A DNA stretch of 64,000 nt from positions 4,836,001 through 4,900,000 of the forward strand of contig NC_088308.1 of NCBI RefSeq assembly GCF_910592395.1, written 5' to 3'. Position 1 is the stretch's first letter, and every line of letters begins with the position of its first letter. The position numbers and the translations under genes are program-made. This stretch comes from Lineus longissimus. Lineage: Eukaryota > Nemertea > Pilidiophora > Heteronemertea > Lineidae. This document shows, piece after piece, positions 26,291 through 40,600 of the stretch. The notes beneath the pieces are model-generated. The model searched no databases and was not told where the DNA came from. It saw nothing but the letters and a program-made list of their open reading frames with translations.

Positions 26291-28109
26291 TTGCTACCAG
26301 AGTATTGAATCTAAAAACGCGGCCCGTCATCGACCGAAAACTGTCGGTCAGATCGGTCTTGGGTCCAATATTCACGCATGAATATTAGGTAAATAGTTCG
26401 AGTAGCAACATCAGTCACACCAGCTCAATACCATGATTATAGGTGAATGTCATCCAAAATGTCACAGTTCAAAAACGTGTTCACTGCCACTGGTTTCTTT
26501 AAGACTATTTTCCTGCAGCTATCAAATCTCTATGGGAGATAAGCTTTGCTTCTACATGTATAGAAAATATTACTTCTTGAGATGGATTTAGAAAATCATA
26601 ATCTTGGGATGATGGAGGCTATATTATAGAGATTTTTCATCAATAATTTTCAATAGCAATATGGGAAAACGTTGGCTGAACTTCACGAAAAGTTTTAACC
26701 AATTTTTCTATTTCGAAATCGCGATTCCAATTTTTTCCTAGTCACGGCCAGCTCATGGTTTGGGCTGCATTCACTCGATATGTGTACACTGGTGATAAAC
26801 GGAATGGATTATTCAACCAGCGTCTCCTCTTCCAGGCACCAGTCTCCCGTGTGGTGTTCCTCATCAATAATGAAAGACTGGCGGTGATAAGCGCTAACAA
26901 CCCTTCTTTCTCATATTATCGAGATTCTTGTTCCACCGTGTAGCTGATGATTATATCAGTGACAGCTTGGAGAAATGCATCAGGTGATTCTAGGATTGGA
27001 CCAATTATTCTGTGTCGACTGAGTTAAAGTTGACTTGCATGGTAGTGCGTGTAGTTGTGCATGGTTGTACCACTGCACCAAAATTGTTTTCGGTCCCATG
27101 AGACACTTAGTAGGCCCAGCAGTCAGTGGATGGTTGGACTTCCAGAAGTACTAACATGTATGGTATGGTCGAAAGTCGTTAACCGCACAAGCAAATAACC
27201 ACTGGCACCAAGAGTTCCAGAAGTCTTGCAGCCAGAAATGTACAAGGGCCGTCCTGACGCCTTATCTGGGGATCTGATCGGCGGTGGAGGGAGGAGGGAT
27301 AGGGCGATGATCTCCAAATGAGAGGATACAGTGTAGCTGGCACTTAGCAACCGTTACCAAAGGCGTGGCTTGGAGATTGGGCCTACGGAAGGGCCTACCA
27401 ACAGATCGGCAGTCGAATAAAACCCTATTATCAGAACTGGATTCTAGACAATGTTTTCCAAGTTGTTTACAGGCTTTGCCCGAGGTCAGGAGTCGGTCAA
27501 CTTGGAGAAGATCTGACAACTGAAAACAACAATGATTGATAACATCTTTCAGCTAGAACACCAGGAAACAGCTTGCTAGGCGAAGCCTGGAGAGGTGGCG
27601 TGAGGTGAACCTAGCATTGTGTGGCCCGATCATCGCATCGTGGTCAATCTTATCTCTCCAACAGAGAGAACGTCGCATCTGTCCCACGGTGAGAATGTCC
27701 AGAGCCCGGGGGAGGGCATGTGTTGGGTAGGGAGGGGGCATTGTGTATAGCACACACCCTGGAGGACGGATTCGTGGTGTCGTTGCTTAGGCATGACGTT
27801 ATTGCTTTTACAGTGGGGTGTCTCCGATCTCAGGCGTTCCAGTGACTGTATTTTAATGAGTCGCTAGATATTGGATATGCGCGCAGGGAGTGATTTATTT
27901 CGCCGAAAAAAGCTTATCTATACTCGCGTTTGTAATACTATAGTAAATCATCACGTTTATTCTCCGACCAATCGGCTCCCCACGAACGCCTTTTCGTGAG
28001 GGTCGATGTTATTAAGATTTCCCCATTGCAACCCTCTGATAAGACAGTAGAACAATGGCATTTAGGCCTAAATGCGAGCGGGCCTTGTTTTTTTTAGACA
28101 ATAGTCCAT

Positions 28110-28274
28110 GGGCCAAATTCATAAAGGGTGTTTAGCTTAAAACAGCATTTAACTACTGAATAGACAGATTCTGGCCCTTCATGTGAATCTTCACAGAATA
28201 TGAATAGGCCCTGAAACTGATTAGAGAGAAGTTGTACATGTCTAACCCTTAAACGCCCTTTATGAATTTGGGCC
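28110..28274. mobile_element. 165-bp foldback MITE
   Basis: The ends are inverted repeats of about 25 bp. The left begins GGGCCAAATTCATAAAGGG, and the right, reverse complemented, begins GGCCCAAATTCATAAAGGG. Both continue into a GTTTA-containing segment. CATG overlaps both outer edges, and no clear target duplication beyond it was seen. There is no coding capacity. This fits a non-autonomous DNA transposon; the superfamily is not determined. Confidence 0.75.
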
Positions 28275-28942
28275 ATGTGTCCCGTGTCATATTGGACTAA
28301 GACTGAATTCTTTAGCTGCGAGTGCGAGGTACGGGGCAAAAGGACATATTGATGGACAGATGGATTTTGGTTCTACCAGCATCCCGGTACAAATGTTATG
28401 ATGCTTCCTCATTGAGTTGTCTAAAGGAATTTAAAGGAAAATAAGAAAGGAAGCCACAGGCGTTAAACCAGTACAGCTAAACCGTCATCACGTCACAATG
28501 TGTAGCGTTTCCCAGGTATCACAACGTGTAGATAGCGAGACAATGAGAACTTTAATTTTCTTTCTGCTGCCACAACAACTCTTTGATCCATGAAGCCGAG
28601 CGTCTAGGATAATGTAAGCCTTACAAACAAACACCTACGTTCCCTTTGACATAGTCGTAAGGTAACCGTAAACTAATTACCACAGTGTCGTCTGAATAAG
28701 GCTTGTCACAACAACCAAGCTTCATCAGTTTTTACGCCTAGTTGCAGCGAATAGTAAAGAGCAAGTCAGTGGAACAAAAATGATGTATTGAAGAGATGAA
28801 TGTGCCCACATGCTGACGCCATAACACAGATGTAATGGAAGCCTTAGGTTTCTCTAGCCGATAGCATTAATCTGTCATCAAATCATAACATAGGACGTTT
28901 CATCCTCAGGACTATTTGGCCTGCTACACCAACGCTGACGGC

Positions 28943-29467
28943 GCGAATGGTCTTGGGACTTTTCCGTTCCCATTTTGCTCACTCTTCAAGCTGGTTATTT
29001 TACGGATTGCCACCTCATCCAAGTCAAACAAAAGTAACAGTTTTTAGTATGAGGAAACTTTTATTTGCAGATTTTGATTGATTCTACAAAAGCAAGAATA
29101 AATATTAATCATTACAATATATATATTTAGTATTCATTCCATGATGAGTTGTTTACAAACACAATCCACTAAAGACTAATTAACCACTTTCTGCACATTC
29201 ACTTGAAACTATACAACATTATGCCACTGGACACCAGTCTAATGCCTTGGACAGCAGGTGAGAAGCAGTCTTTACTTTGTGTGAGGAAGGGAAAATGAAA
29301 ATAAAAAAACTCATAAGATTATCAGATACAACATATTGTAACCAACAAGTGTCAACACACCTGAACTTGTCACTATTATAAACAGGTGCGAATGGACTTG
29401 GGACCTTTTCCCGTTCCCATTTTCTTCACTCTTCCAGCCGGTTATTTTACAGATTGACACCTCATCA
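28943..29467. repeat. Direct repeat pair of about 80 bp
   Basis: A segment with the core CTTGGGAC.TTTTCC.GTTCCCATTTT, then CACTCTTC.AGC.GGTTATTTTAC and CACCTCATC, occurs at 28943-29020 and again at 29387-29467 in the same orientation. The second copy is bracketed by a separate short direct repeat (CACTATTATAAACAGG), which suggests an insertion or local copying event. Confidence 0.7.
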
Positions 29468-32400
29468 CTATTATAAACAGGACTGATGACATTTTGGTCG
29501 GTTGGTGTTATGAAAATACACATAACACATTTATTTCCACATCAGGGAGGAAGGTAAGACAGCGAGCCTGCTATCCAAGGTATTAAACCGGAGTGGTCTT
29601 AGTTCAAACACCAACATGGTAGGAAAGCAGTTGCCTTTGAAAGCAGTCAGCTCACATGAGGAACGCCAACTCAACGTAAATGATAATTTCCAACCTTGTT
29701 TGTCTCCAAATGATACAGAGTATATAATGTTTGGCAATACTTGTCAGACCAATGGTTATTAAAGCACAGTAGCACATAAGAATCAGAGTATCATACACAT
29801 GTATCCAGTATGTATGCACCTAACTTCTGACAAAATTATCAAGTTAAGGCCCAACCATTTTGGCCAGAACTTGTAATCCAAAAAAAGCAATTAGAAGTCC
29901 TTTAAAACAAAGGCAATGCCAATTTCAAAAGTTGGAGTCTGTTCTTTGTAGTCCAGAGAACAGCCTCCTATGTTTTAAATGCGAATTCAATTCATTTTGA
30001 AGGAATTCTAATTGCTTTCAGATTTCAAGTTCCAGCCAAAATAGTGGTGCCTGTTTAACAGAGATAAGCCATTGATGCTTCGCGACTGATATTAGGACAG
30101 CGTGAGGATTTGGGATGTGCATACTGTGGTAATCTTGACAAATTACACAGGGTGTTTCAATAAGAATGAAGATGTCACCTGGACTAGTCAATTCTTTACA
30201 ATTCATTTTTTTATTAAATACAGAAGGCCGATATAGAGCTATAAAGCACCAACAAATGGGAGATTTTTGTTGTAGTGAACTGCGATAGTTGTTGTTGTTG
30301 TGATGAGCAATGAAAATGTCACTTGTCTGCTGGTAAAACTATCATTGCTAGGTTTGATCAACCTTGTAGTCTAAGCATTAACCACGACCACCACTAACTG
30401 GAGATATTTGTTGAATGCAATAATCATTGCAGGTTGCTGCAATAAAAATATCCTACTGCTTTACAGCTCGGGGGAATTTGGATTCAAGTAGCCAGACTAG
30501 TCTGGTTACTCTAAGGTGATACAAACCGCACAGGGATGCACTACAGGGTATATGTAACTGGGCTTCTGAAACACCTATTACTGACTCGATTGCATAAGAT
30601 ATACTGGTGCTCACATTGCTGCCGGAAACTTACGATTTTTTACCAAGCTATGGCAGATCGGGATGTGAACAAACTAACCCTGGACCATCAGCATATTAGT
30701 ATCTTATCTAGACGCTATTTAGCCAGTTTTGGTGTGTCTGTTTCACGTGGCCTATACATGTAAAACAGACCTTTTGTACAGGTGCCACTCAACCGACTAA
30801 ATCGTCTACACAGTTAATAAACCCAAACAATACTTAAAAGAAGTGTCTAGTATCAATTTGCATGCAGTTTCAAGAAAGCATAACATCTGCACAGGTGTTC
30901 CAGCTAAAACTGCAGCAGTATGCTTTACAGCAAAGTGCAAGTCTGGCATTTTCTAGTCATTTTTTATGTGAATGGCTGAATCATGCTGCATCTAACGTGA
31001 ACCAAGATGTTCACGTGACAAAAAATGTATCACAAACTCACATTGACGAATATCCCTAACTAAGAGACGAGACAGTGATGTAACAGGACATTACAATTCC
31101 ATTAAAACATTGTCATTAATTTAGGTTCTTCAATAAATGCTTCATGGTGAATATGTACAGATAAAAGAACGTAATTTACAAATGCAATCTTCTGTTTCAC
31201 ACAAAAAATGAAACGAACACAAATTATACAAAATTCAAGTCAGCTGTTTTTTAAACACTGCTATCGCAATTGAGATTTATAATGAAGAATCACTGACAAC
31301 TACTCCCCCCCCCCCTACATGTCAATCTAAGTGCCTTGGTCTACCAGTGTGTGAATCAAAACTAACTCTATCACATGCAAAGGCAATGACAAATTCCATT
31401 CCAACCGAAAGAACTGCTTGCACAAACAAGACAACGAATGCTTTCAGCTTCTACCAACAACAAAAGACAGATCGATAGTACAGATGATAATTTCACCCCC
31501 TCCCTGTTTTAAATGATATTCAAAAGATGATAATGATTTATTTGAACATGTGATCATTAATACCATTCCTCATAGAATTCACAAGAACAATGCAGATTCA
31601 GACCACTGCATAAGAGAAACATACTGGCACTCGATTTGTCGTCACTGACAAACTGGCCACGCTAACTTTACAACTTCAGCAGCACTGATGCATTCATCTT
31701 CGCCTCCTCGCCAGTCAACACAGACCACTTCGTTGGAAATTAAATCAAATCAAATAAGTTATAAAGTCTACAGACCAAGGCCTAGCCATGGAAGTGATTT
31801 GGTGTAGGCCTAGCATGCCTGGGCTACAGTGCAAACAGGCCAATGAAATTGTTGTTATACTTTTATTCCTTCAATCAAAGGGCAATTCGACACATAGAAG
31901 CGTGATCTGCAATCGAATGATAATAGTGTAAGATTTATAGATGGTCTGAAAAGGGAAATCTCTGATTACATTTATGATTGATGTACTGTATTGAAATTCC
32001 ATGCTCGTACACCAAGCTAAGCCCAGATTATACTTGAAGTTGAAGGTCTACAGAACAAATGTCAGTTGTTAATATGAGAACAAGAAGAAAACCATAGGTG
32101 AAGGCAAGAGGGGGTCACAGGTGCGAACACATGAGAATATGCCCGAAAAGGGAGGTACAAGCTGAGTGTTTGAGAGCCTGTTATATTATACCACCACCAG
32201 TTCATCATATTTTAAGGTGAAGAACACTGATAGCATATCATATTATGCACTATTTAAATATACCCACATCAACAGTCCTTAAGAATTCTTCAAATGCATT
32301 TTTTACATAAAATGTACGAGTAAATGCATTAATCTTTGAGGGCAAACGGCACAAATGTAATTGCACGCTTCAAGCCCAAAAACATGATCTTTACATGTCC

Positions 32401-32937
32401 TCACTGCAACTAAATAGTCGGAGCTCTTTCAGAAGTTAATTACACATCACACTCCCATCGGTCCATGTTGTTGAACCAGCGAGTACTTTGTTCACCCTTA
32501 ATATAGCTGGAACTGTTGAAAGCTAATATTTCTTCAAAGGTTGGGTGCCCATTTTGTCTTGCCAGACAAGGGGTAAAGCACCAAACTTGCACCATTTTAT
32601 ATCATACCACATTAGTAATTAAATGACACAAGCACAATAATGATGTCTTATCATTTGTCAATACGTCTGATATGAATACATGATTGTTCATAGAATAAGA
32701 GGCAAAATATGAAGGTTGCTTCAACGAATCACAAACACGCTAGCATAAATAATAAATATTGAGCAGGACTGAAAACGAAAAGATAATGCCTCTTATTTGA
32801 TAATGACGTGTAGTGATGTGCCTGCAGCGGTACATGAAAGCTATCTCAACTCATCATGCAGCAGGCCTGTGCCCTTCAATGCTACAATAAAAGCACATTA
32901 AAGCTGGTAAAAAAATAAAAACCCTCAAGCCACATGT

Positions 32938-33045
32938 ACATTTTACACTCTGTAGCTCTGTATGCGTAACAAAAACACAGCTCCTAGAAACCATTTTACA
33001 CTCTGTAGCTGTATGCGTACCCAAAACACAGCTGCAAGAAACCAT
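32938..33045. repeat. Tandem duplication of about 54 bp
   Basis: Two adjacent copies share CATTTTACACTCTGTAGCT, GTATGCGTA, AAAACACAGCT and AGAAACCAT. Small indels separate them. Confidence 0.75.
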
Positions 33046-34684
33046 GCACTGATCCACCTTTATACAAGCACTGGTAAACACGAGTTTTCAATGCTGGCAA
33101 GCACATTAGAGATTTCACAGGTCTATATGATTTACATATACATTTTCCCGTACATATCCGCAAGATGAAATAACACGGCAATGAAAAAACTTGTCTTGCA
33201 CAATGCATTGCTTCAGATCAAAAAATTTCGAAGTAATAAGTTATTGTTCAGGCTCTTGACTGAAGCTGAATGCTTAAATTTCCATGGATATCTTTAAAGG
33301 GAGACTTCTCAGTACTGATTTTGAGATTCTAAGGCCAATAGTCAAAAACTTCTTCAAGCAAGACTAGTACAAATGTAAGCTACATCCAGAGGAATTGACC
33401 AACTATTGAAATATTATGCCAGCTTTAAGAAGTCCCCTTTTAAAGTCACAAGAACGACCTGTAGCCAATGGGCAACTCAACTGGGTGTATTCCAGGGAGG
33501 AAGAGGCCATTGACTATCTGTTATAAGGGAGAGCAGGTGCACATACTATAAATGTGGACGAGATATACATGTAGCTTTATTGAGGGTGGACATTTTCCTG
33601 GTCTATTGGGTTTGACCACCCTGATCAACAAAGAAGATGGTTCATGGACACTTCTTCCCTGTCATATAACAAGAATCCTGTTCATTGCAAGCTTCCAGAG
33701 CATTCCAGACCTCTTCAAGAGAGATACTGCTTCCAACATCAGTAACCTTTTTGAATTGCTAGAACATTGATGCAAGCTCCATTTATTAACAGCTGCAGCC
33801 TCCCAGTCAGAAGTCTTCAATCACGTAGTTGAATCTAACCACCGAGCTTCCCTAGTCGTAAGTTCAACACACTGATCAATTCATGAACTGGGCGCACGAA
33901 TTCAAAATTTAATTACTCACATCAAACTGTAGGCAAACCATCCTCAGGAAAATTGAACATAAATAGAGTGAGTGATTGACTGTGATATGAGGGTTCTGTA
34001 AGGTTTCACTGGGATGGTGAAAGTGTCTTACAATAATTAGGTTGACAGGACAACGACTTTCAGTACTTGCCCTAGAGGGAGCTCAGAACTATAAAGATAT
34101 TTCCACCCCTGAACAACAGACCTCTTTTAGCTGAAAGAATAAAGCACTTCAACTGCCAAAGGGAAATGGAGAAGTTTTGACTGAAATACGCTTTTTGGTA
34201 TCATTTGGTAAAAAAACGTTGTCCACAGAACAAAAAAGGGGGTGTTCCTGCTGTAAACATCAAAGAGGTTCTTCATGTGATCACACACTTCATGTGATGT
34301 CACCCTGACGCCAAATTCTCAATGACGACACAGTTCAACACAGGGACAACACTAAGGCGATGACGGCCAGACACGGCTGACTCCTTGAAATCTGGTCAAA
34401 TGTGACACCAGCAAATAACCACTACAGGTAGCAAGAATCATCATGTCATGAAACATAAACATGATCTCAATTTTCAACAGATATGTTTGAACAGCCAGCA
34501 ATCTCTCACACTAAATGCACAGAAATTTGTGACATGCATTGTTGGGCTTCTTCACCAATTCTCGAAAAAAAACTCGGGCCTGTCCCATGATCCTCGTGGC
34601 TTTGAACAGGATGATACATGTACAGCTAAAAAAGCGATGGCACAGATTCAGTGTTCATTAAAACTTTTTGAACTCAACTTTTGG

Positions 34685-37600
34685 CTATGTGGCATCATCA
34701 TCCGGGGACTGTTCTATTGGTATTGCACAACTATTGTCAGGTCTGCCGGTAATGGCAAATGAAACACCCTCGGAACTTCGCCGCCGATTTTCAGAACTGC
34801 GGCGCGTTTCTGAAACGACATCTGATCTACTATCTGAAGACTCTATATTGACCCTTACGTTATCGTCAGAGAACGCCCTCTCTTGGATCGCGAGATGCGA
34901 CGCTGGGATGTCCGGGTCTGATGTCGTCGTGTGATCCGGAGTGCTGGTTTCAATGTCGTCAGGGTCCACGGTGTAGTCATCACTGGCACTGCCCACACTG
35001 GAGTGGTGTGTGTAGGGTGTCTTCTTTGCCGCTCGCATGATCCGAGTGAAAATGACAGAGTCGTCTGTCCGAATTTGTTGCTGATCATTTTGCCTAAATA
35101 GTCAAGGAAATGAATTACTGCTAGGGTAAATGACAACATGAATATTACTGAAACTTGTCCGTACTACCTCTTAAACATCCAATGCCTGACACTCTGATGA
35201 CAAGATTGAGCTGCCCCTCAACGAGGGTGACCAAATTTTTTCGTTTCAACAAGATAACTTGAGTCTTGAATTGACTTATCCAGCACCAACCTCTGCTTAC
35301 CTATTGTAAATGAATATGGTGATCATAACTGGGTGAGGAACCGGGGGCGGTACCTCCAACTTCTGCAGGTCCTCATGGGAGGGAAGCGGTTTCTTCCACG
35401 GCCATTTCCTCTTTGAACGTCGGATCACCTCTGAATAGTCCTGTGAATGCCGCCTCGGATCGAATACCGATGCCTCGAGGAATGGACTCATGATATCCAG
35501 TTCTCCTTTTGGTGTGTGTATAGCGTTGATGACGTCCAGATCGTCCCTTAGCTCCAGTGACTTCAGCATGTGTACATATCGACTAAGATTCAAATGCTGT
35601 ACCTGTTTATGAGAACAAACCATAGATGATATTAAATCAAACAGAATACAGAGGTAAACTGGTAAGGGCATCCAACTTACAATACGGAAGTCACAGATTC
35701 AAACTAGTCTGGTAGTGCTTTGTTGTCAAGGAACAGGACTTTATCATCAGCCAGTATCTTGATACACCAGATACCTTTTCTGGAGACCAATGGGAGCAAC
35801 AGGTGGCGTGTACAACTTCTGAAAAGGACGTATGTCAGTCTAAAGTATCAGTACCATACTATATCTGTCATAGTCTAATACTTACCTCCAATCTAAAAGT
35901 CTTGTCTATTTCTTCTAAAGGTGTCAAGAACGTGGGTGAGAAAATCTCACTGAAGATCTGGCAAGTCAGGCCCTTCCAATCTCTGAACTCCAATTCCTTA
36001 TGTTCCCAAAATGCTTCCTCACCCATTGGTAATCTGGCTATCACATGTGTCGGATAGAAGTCCTGCACTAGTTTCATAGCTTGAGCAATGGTGAGCTGGA
36101 ATTGGAATGAAAACATTCGTTATTTGTAGCAAATCATCATGCAAATTTTCCATTTTAAGAACCAAAAAGTTCTTGTAAGGTAAGGTCAAACTTCTGAAAC
36201 CAATTGAGGAGCAAGTACAATACCTTTATATCTCTGGTTGATAACTTCACTTTGGTTTTCACAGATGGCAGGAGTCCCAGGTTCAAACACTCCCTATGTC
36301 TGCAAAACGAAGAAAGAATTCTATCATGAAAGGTTAACTGGACAAACTTTGCATGAATAAACTTCCACAAGTGATGTCTTCATTACATTCATCTGAGTAG
36401 CATCATAGTTCAGTGGACAATACTGCTGGCCTACATCAAAAATTCGCCCGATTTCAACCAAGGTTTGAAAAGCTACATGTAGATGAACCTGGGTATCAAG
36501 ATGAAATGGCCAGGGCCATTGTGCTCACCTCACGTGGAGGAAAGATGGATAAAGAGCATGGTATTGTGTCATGTAGTGTTAGGTTTGATGTAGGTCCAAG
36601 CAATTACAATTTCCCCAAAATGGCCAATTCACAGTACATTCGACCTCTGTGACCTTGAAAAGTAGGTCAAATCAAAGAAGACCTGGGTGACACATTGAAT
36701 GGTTGTTAGAATTAGATGTACCTATGATATAAAATTGGTGCCAATCGGGCAAGTCATTACTAGGAATAATGGCATTTTGAAGAATTTAGGAATTGGCCCC
36801 CTCCCTGGAGGCCAAACGGCAAATCAGATCGCACCAAACTTCAGTACCTGAGATCATCTGACCAAGGGGTACATGTGTACTTAATTTGTGATCAATAGTC
36901 ATTGCAGTTAAGAAACGTGCCATAGTTACAGCCTGACGGCGAATTTACGCCATTTGACCTCTGTGACCTTGACAAGAAGGTCAAATTAAAAACCTGTGTG
37001 ACATATACTGTATGGTGGTTAGATGTACCCATGATATCGAATTGGTGGCAATCGGGCAAGAAGTTAAGGAATAATCACATTTTTAAGGTTTTTGGATTTT
37101 GCCCCCTGGTGGTCAAGTGGTGAATCATATTGGACCAAACTTCGGTCCCTGAGATCACCTGACTAAGGGGTGAATGTGTACCAAATTTGGTATCAATAGT
37201 CATTGCAGTTTAGAAACGTGCCATCGTTACATCCTAACGGCCAATTTACACCATTTGACCTCTTGTGACCTTGAAAAGGAGGTCAAATCAAAAACCCGGA
37301 GGATATATGATGCACCTTTGCTAGAAGTACCTACCATATTTTTTTCAAAATTTCCCGACTACTATTAAGGGAGATATTGCATATTTTCACTTTTAACGTT
37401 TGGCCCCCTGGTGGCCAAACTATGAAACGAATTTGACCGAAACTTGGTCTCCAAGGTGTCATTACATAAGGGTACATGTGTACCAAGTTTCAACTCAATA
37501 GCTCTAACAGTTACGAAACGTGCCCTGCTAACGGACGACGGACGACGACGACGACGACGACGGACGACGGACGCCACGGTATGGGATAAGCTCACCTCTG

Positions 37601-40600
37601 CTAAGAGGTGAGCTAAAAAGCAATACTTTCTTTAGAGCTAATACATAAGAAGGAAAGTCATATTTAATCACAAAACAATCTTACTTTGCGATCTTCTGAT
37701 CCAATTCATTGGTGAGTGTCCAGGTCTCCTGCATGAGTCTGTCAAAGACTCCCGTCTGGGACAGCTTCGCCGAGAAAGGTTTGAAGCCCTTTTCGGCAAA
37801 ATCTCGATAAGCATCGACAGGCTTCTCAATCTGTTTGCGCACGTTCTCTCCCCAGGCTTGTAGCTCCTGCTGCTCCATCTTGGCTTCTACTGCAGCTAGA
37901 GCTTGCTCTGATTGAATCTAAAAAGAATATTTTACATATGGAGTCGAGAGCAAATGAGCCAACTTGGCTAATTATCGGATCCTTAGACCATATTTGAGCA
38001 CTTTGTACTGTAAACCTACACTGTCAAAGAGAGTCACCCTCATTATCACATGAGTATACAGGGACCGACTGGGAATCGAACCCAGGACCTCAGAGGTAGT
38101 AGGCCCTGATGTTTCCACTGCAGTCAACATGTATCTAAAACCAAAACACTTCTTAATAATAATACACATTTAAATTCACATGTAGAAACATTGGTTAGAT
38201 TTTCTTCCAACATGTCCAAGGTGGACTATCAAAGTCTTAAAATTCAATCTGGTATTAGAAGTCAAAGCTTACGCCCATTATCTCGATCTTCTTTTTTTTC
38301 AAGGTTCAAAAAAAGGAAAATTGCTCATAAAATAATCGTCCTACCTGATAGAAGAAGTTTGATGCAAGTCCTGGTCCTTCTACCCTGCGAGCCACAAACG
38401 AATCACTCGAGGGAATGCGGGCCAATCTCTTGATGACTGCGTGGAACATGAACACATCCCAGATCCTACGAAAGCCGTATCGGAGGACACCACCTGAAAA
38501 GACATGACAGATATATCAAACAGGATATTCATTATGACTTCATTAAAGTTGTCAGAATAATAATCAGACAGATATGATTCAAGACACCCACCGTCACGAT
38601 CTCAATCTACTTGACAACACCAGTTGTTCAAAGACAATGCAAACTGAGCATATTTAGAACGCTTTATTGTTAGGGAGGACAGCTTCACCAGAGAACAGAC
38701 AGAGGTCCCAGCCTTAATAGGAAAAGGTGACAATGAAACATGACACATGGCAGAGCTCCTTTGTCCATCCCTCAAGGCGTAGGCTCAAAAGATAGCAAAC
38801 TGGATATGCATAAAGTTGGGCAATTTGATATTCATCTTCTGATCTGAAAACCAGTTTAATCAAGACCTTATACATGCGAGGCACACAGTTGAGTAGAATA
38901 CGTCTGCTTACCAAACAGCATGAAGACCGATGCTATGGGGCAGCAGATCAGCCCTCCTAGTAACGCTCCTATAGGCTGCAAGATTCCTAGGAAAATAAAC
39001 CTCCAAAAGATGGCCTCACCAATCAGGATGATGTTGTTATTTTCAAGCCCTGGAAGAAAAATCTGAAGTATTGGTATCGTTATCCAGGGACGGCACAACA
39101 CGGATGGTCAGATTCGCAGGAAACATAGACTGAATATCCAATGCCAGGCATGACATTTGTAAGCTGTGGTGGCCTACTGAGCTCTATCTCACAGTGTAAT
39201 ATAACTGGTACCCACTTATTTACATTGATATCCTCCAAGACTCATGATGAATGGAGGTATGGTAGAGCTGTTTGTGGCCAATTCCTGCCAGAGTACTTAC
39301 TGGGATTGTCAAAGTCAAAGAAGAGGACTGCAGCCAGGTGGACCAATAGCGTGATGAACGGCATCCTAGAACAAGATCAGAGAACACGAGATGAGTATTT
39401 GGTGGAGTGGTAGAGAATTGAACTGGAAACTGATTAGAATCTGCCCTTGTCACGAACTAGACAATCTCCTTCTCTCCTTTTGGGAGTGCTGAGGTACAGC
39501 TGCTTATTTACTGATCTCCCAAACATGGGGAATGGTGTAAAAGAAGTCTTGACCTGAAGTCTTACAAAACTTTGGGATACATGTCATAAAGTGTTCCAAT
39601 CCCGTGTCTACAACACTTAATCTCAACAAGTAGCTCAAAAAGTCATTTCAAAGGAGACCTTATATTTTGATGAAAGACATGATACTTTCAATAACCTAGG
39701 TTTTGAAGAGAAGATCGTGTCATACACTTTCTTCATGTTGAAGAGTTGACCATCGCATACTTACCATAAAGGTGTTGTAAGAGCCGCTATCATTGACAAC
39801 AGCGATGACACAATGCACACCAGGGGGAAGCACAAGACAAGTCCAAAACTACCAAAGGCACCCTTGAACACGAAGTTCCAAATGCGGTTGCAGTGGCGAG
39901 TAAAATGTTTTCCAAGAAAACCTAGAACCAAGAGGAAAAAAATTACGATGGCTGTGAATATATCTTGGTTAAGACTTTATAGAGGAATTGCACCCTGAAT
40001 AGAAATTAACTTTGGGTTGGTTGGTAACCTGCTGTCTAACAAGTAAAGTACTGGGAGGGGTTGACATTCAAGATCTGGGCATTCTCTACTTTATAAAAGC
40101 CTGAGACAGGCCAAACCCGCTCCCAACTCCATCAACACACTCAAATCAAGACAAATACACTGACCTGTATCTGGCTCACTTTCAAAATGTGCTCTCGATG
40201 CTCGAACATGCCGCCACAATGACCTCAGCCGCGAAACAAGGGTATGCGTCTTGGATGCTGGCTTCGGACATAGTGTACCCTGAAATGACAATCATGTATG
40301 AGCACTCCACTCTGCAATACATCCAATTAACAGTAGAACATCCATTCAGTAAACCCCCTGTGTTTAAGCAGGACATCCCCTCTATTAAGGACCCAGGTAT
40401 TGGTTCAGAATGTGTAATTTTCATTCAATTTGACTTCAGTACAGCTGTACTACTGTAAAGCAGGTCACACTATGTTAAGGAAAATACTGATTTTTCTCTG
40501 GAATTAGATCTTTCCATTCACTTTGACCCCTGTAATCTGGACACCTCCCAAGACAGCATTCGTGCGACCCAAGGGTTTCCTTTATCGAGTGGTTCTACTC

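Larger units (their letters stand above)
16465..34684. other. Gene-poor intergenic stretch
   Basis: No supportable coding exon was found. The longest open frame (155 codons from 16442) begins inside the MITE terminus and resembles no protein I know. The stretch contains SINE-like and MITE relics, several tandem or dispersed duplications, and a poly-C run near 31308. The right end probably includes the 3' UTR of the next gene; candidate minus-strand AATAAA signals lie at 33782-33787 and 33574-33579. Confidence 0.55.

Noticed and set aside
31300-31320. Poly-C run
   Set aside because: It is a simple homopolymer with no associated motif.
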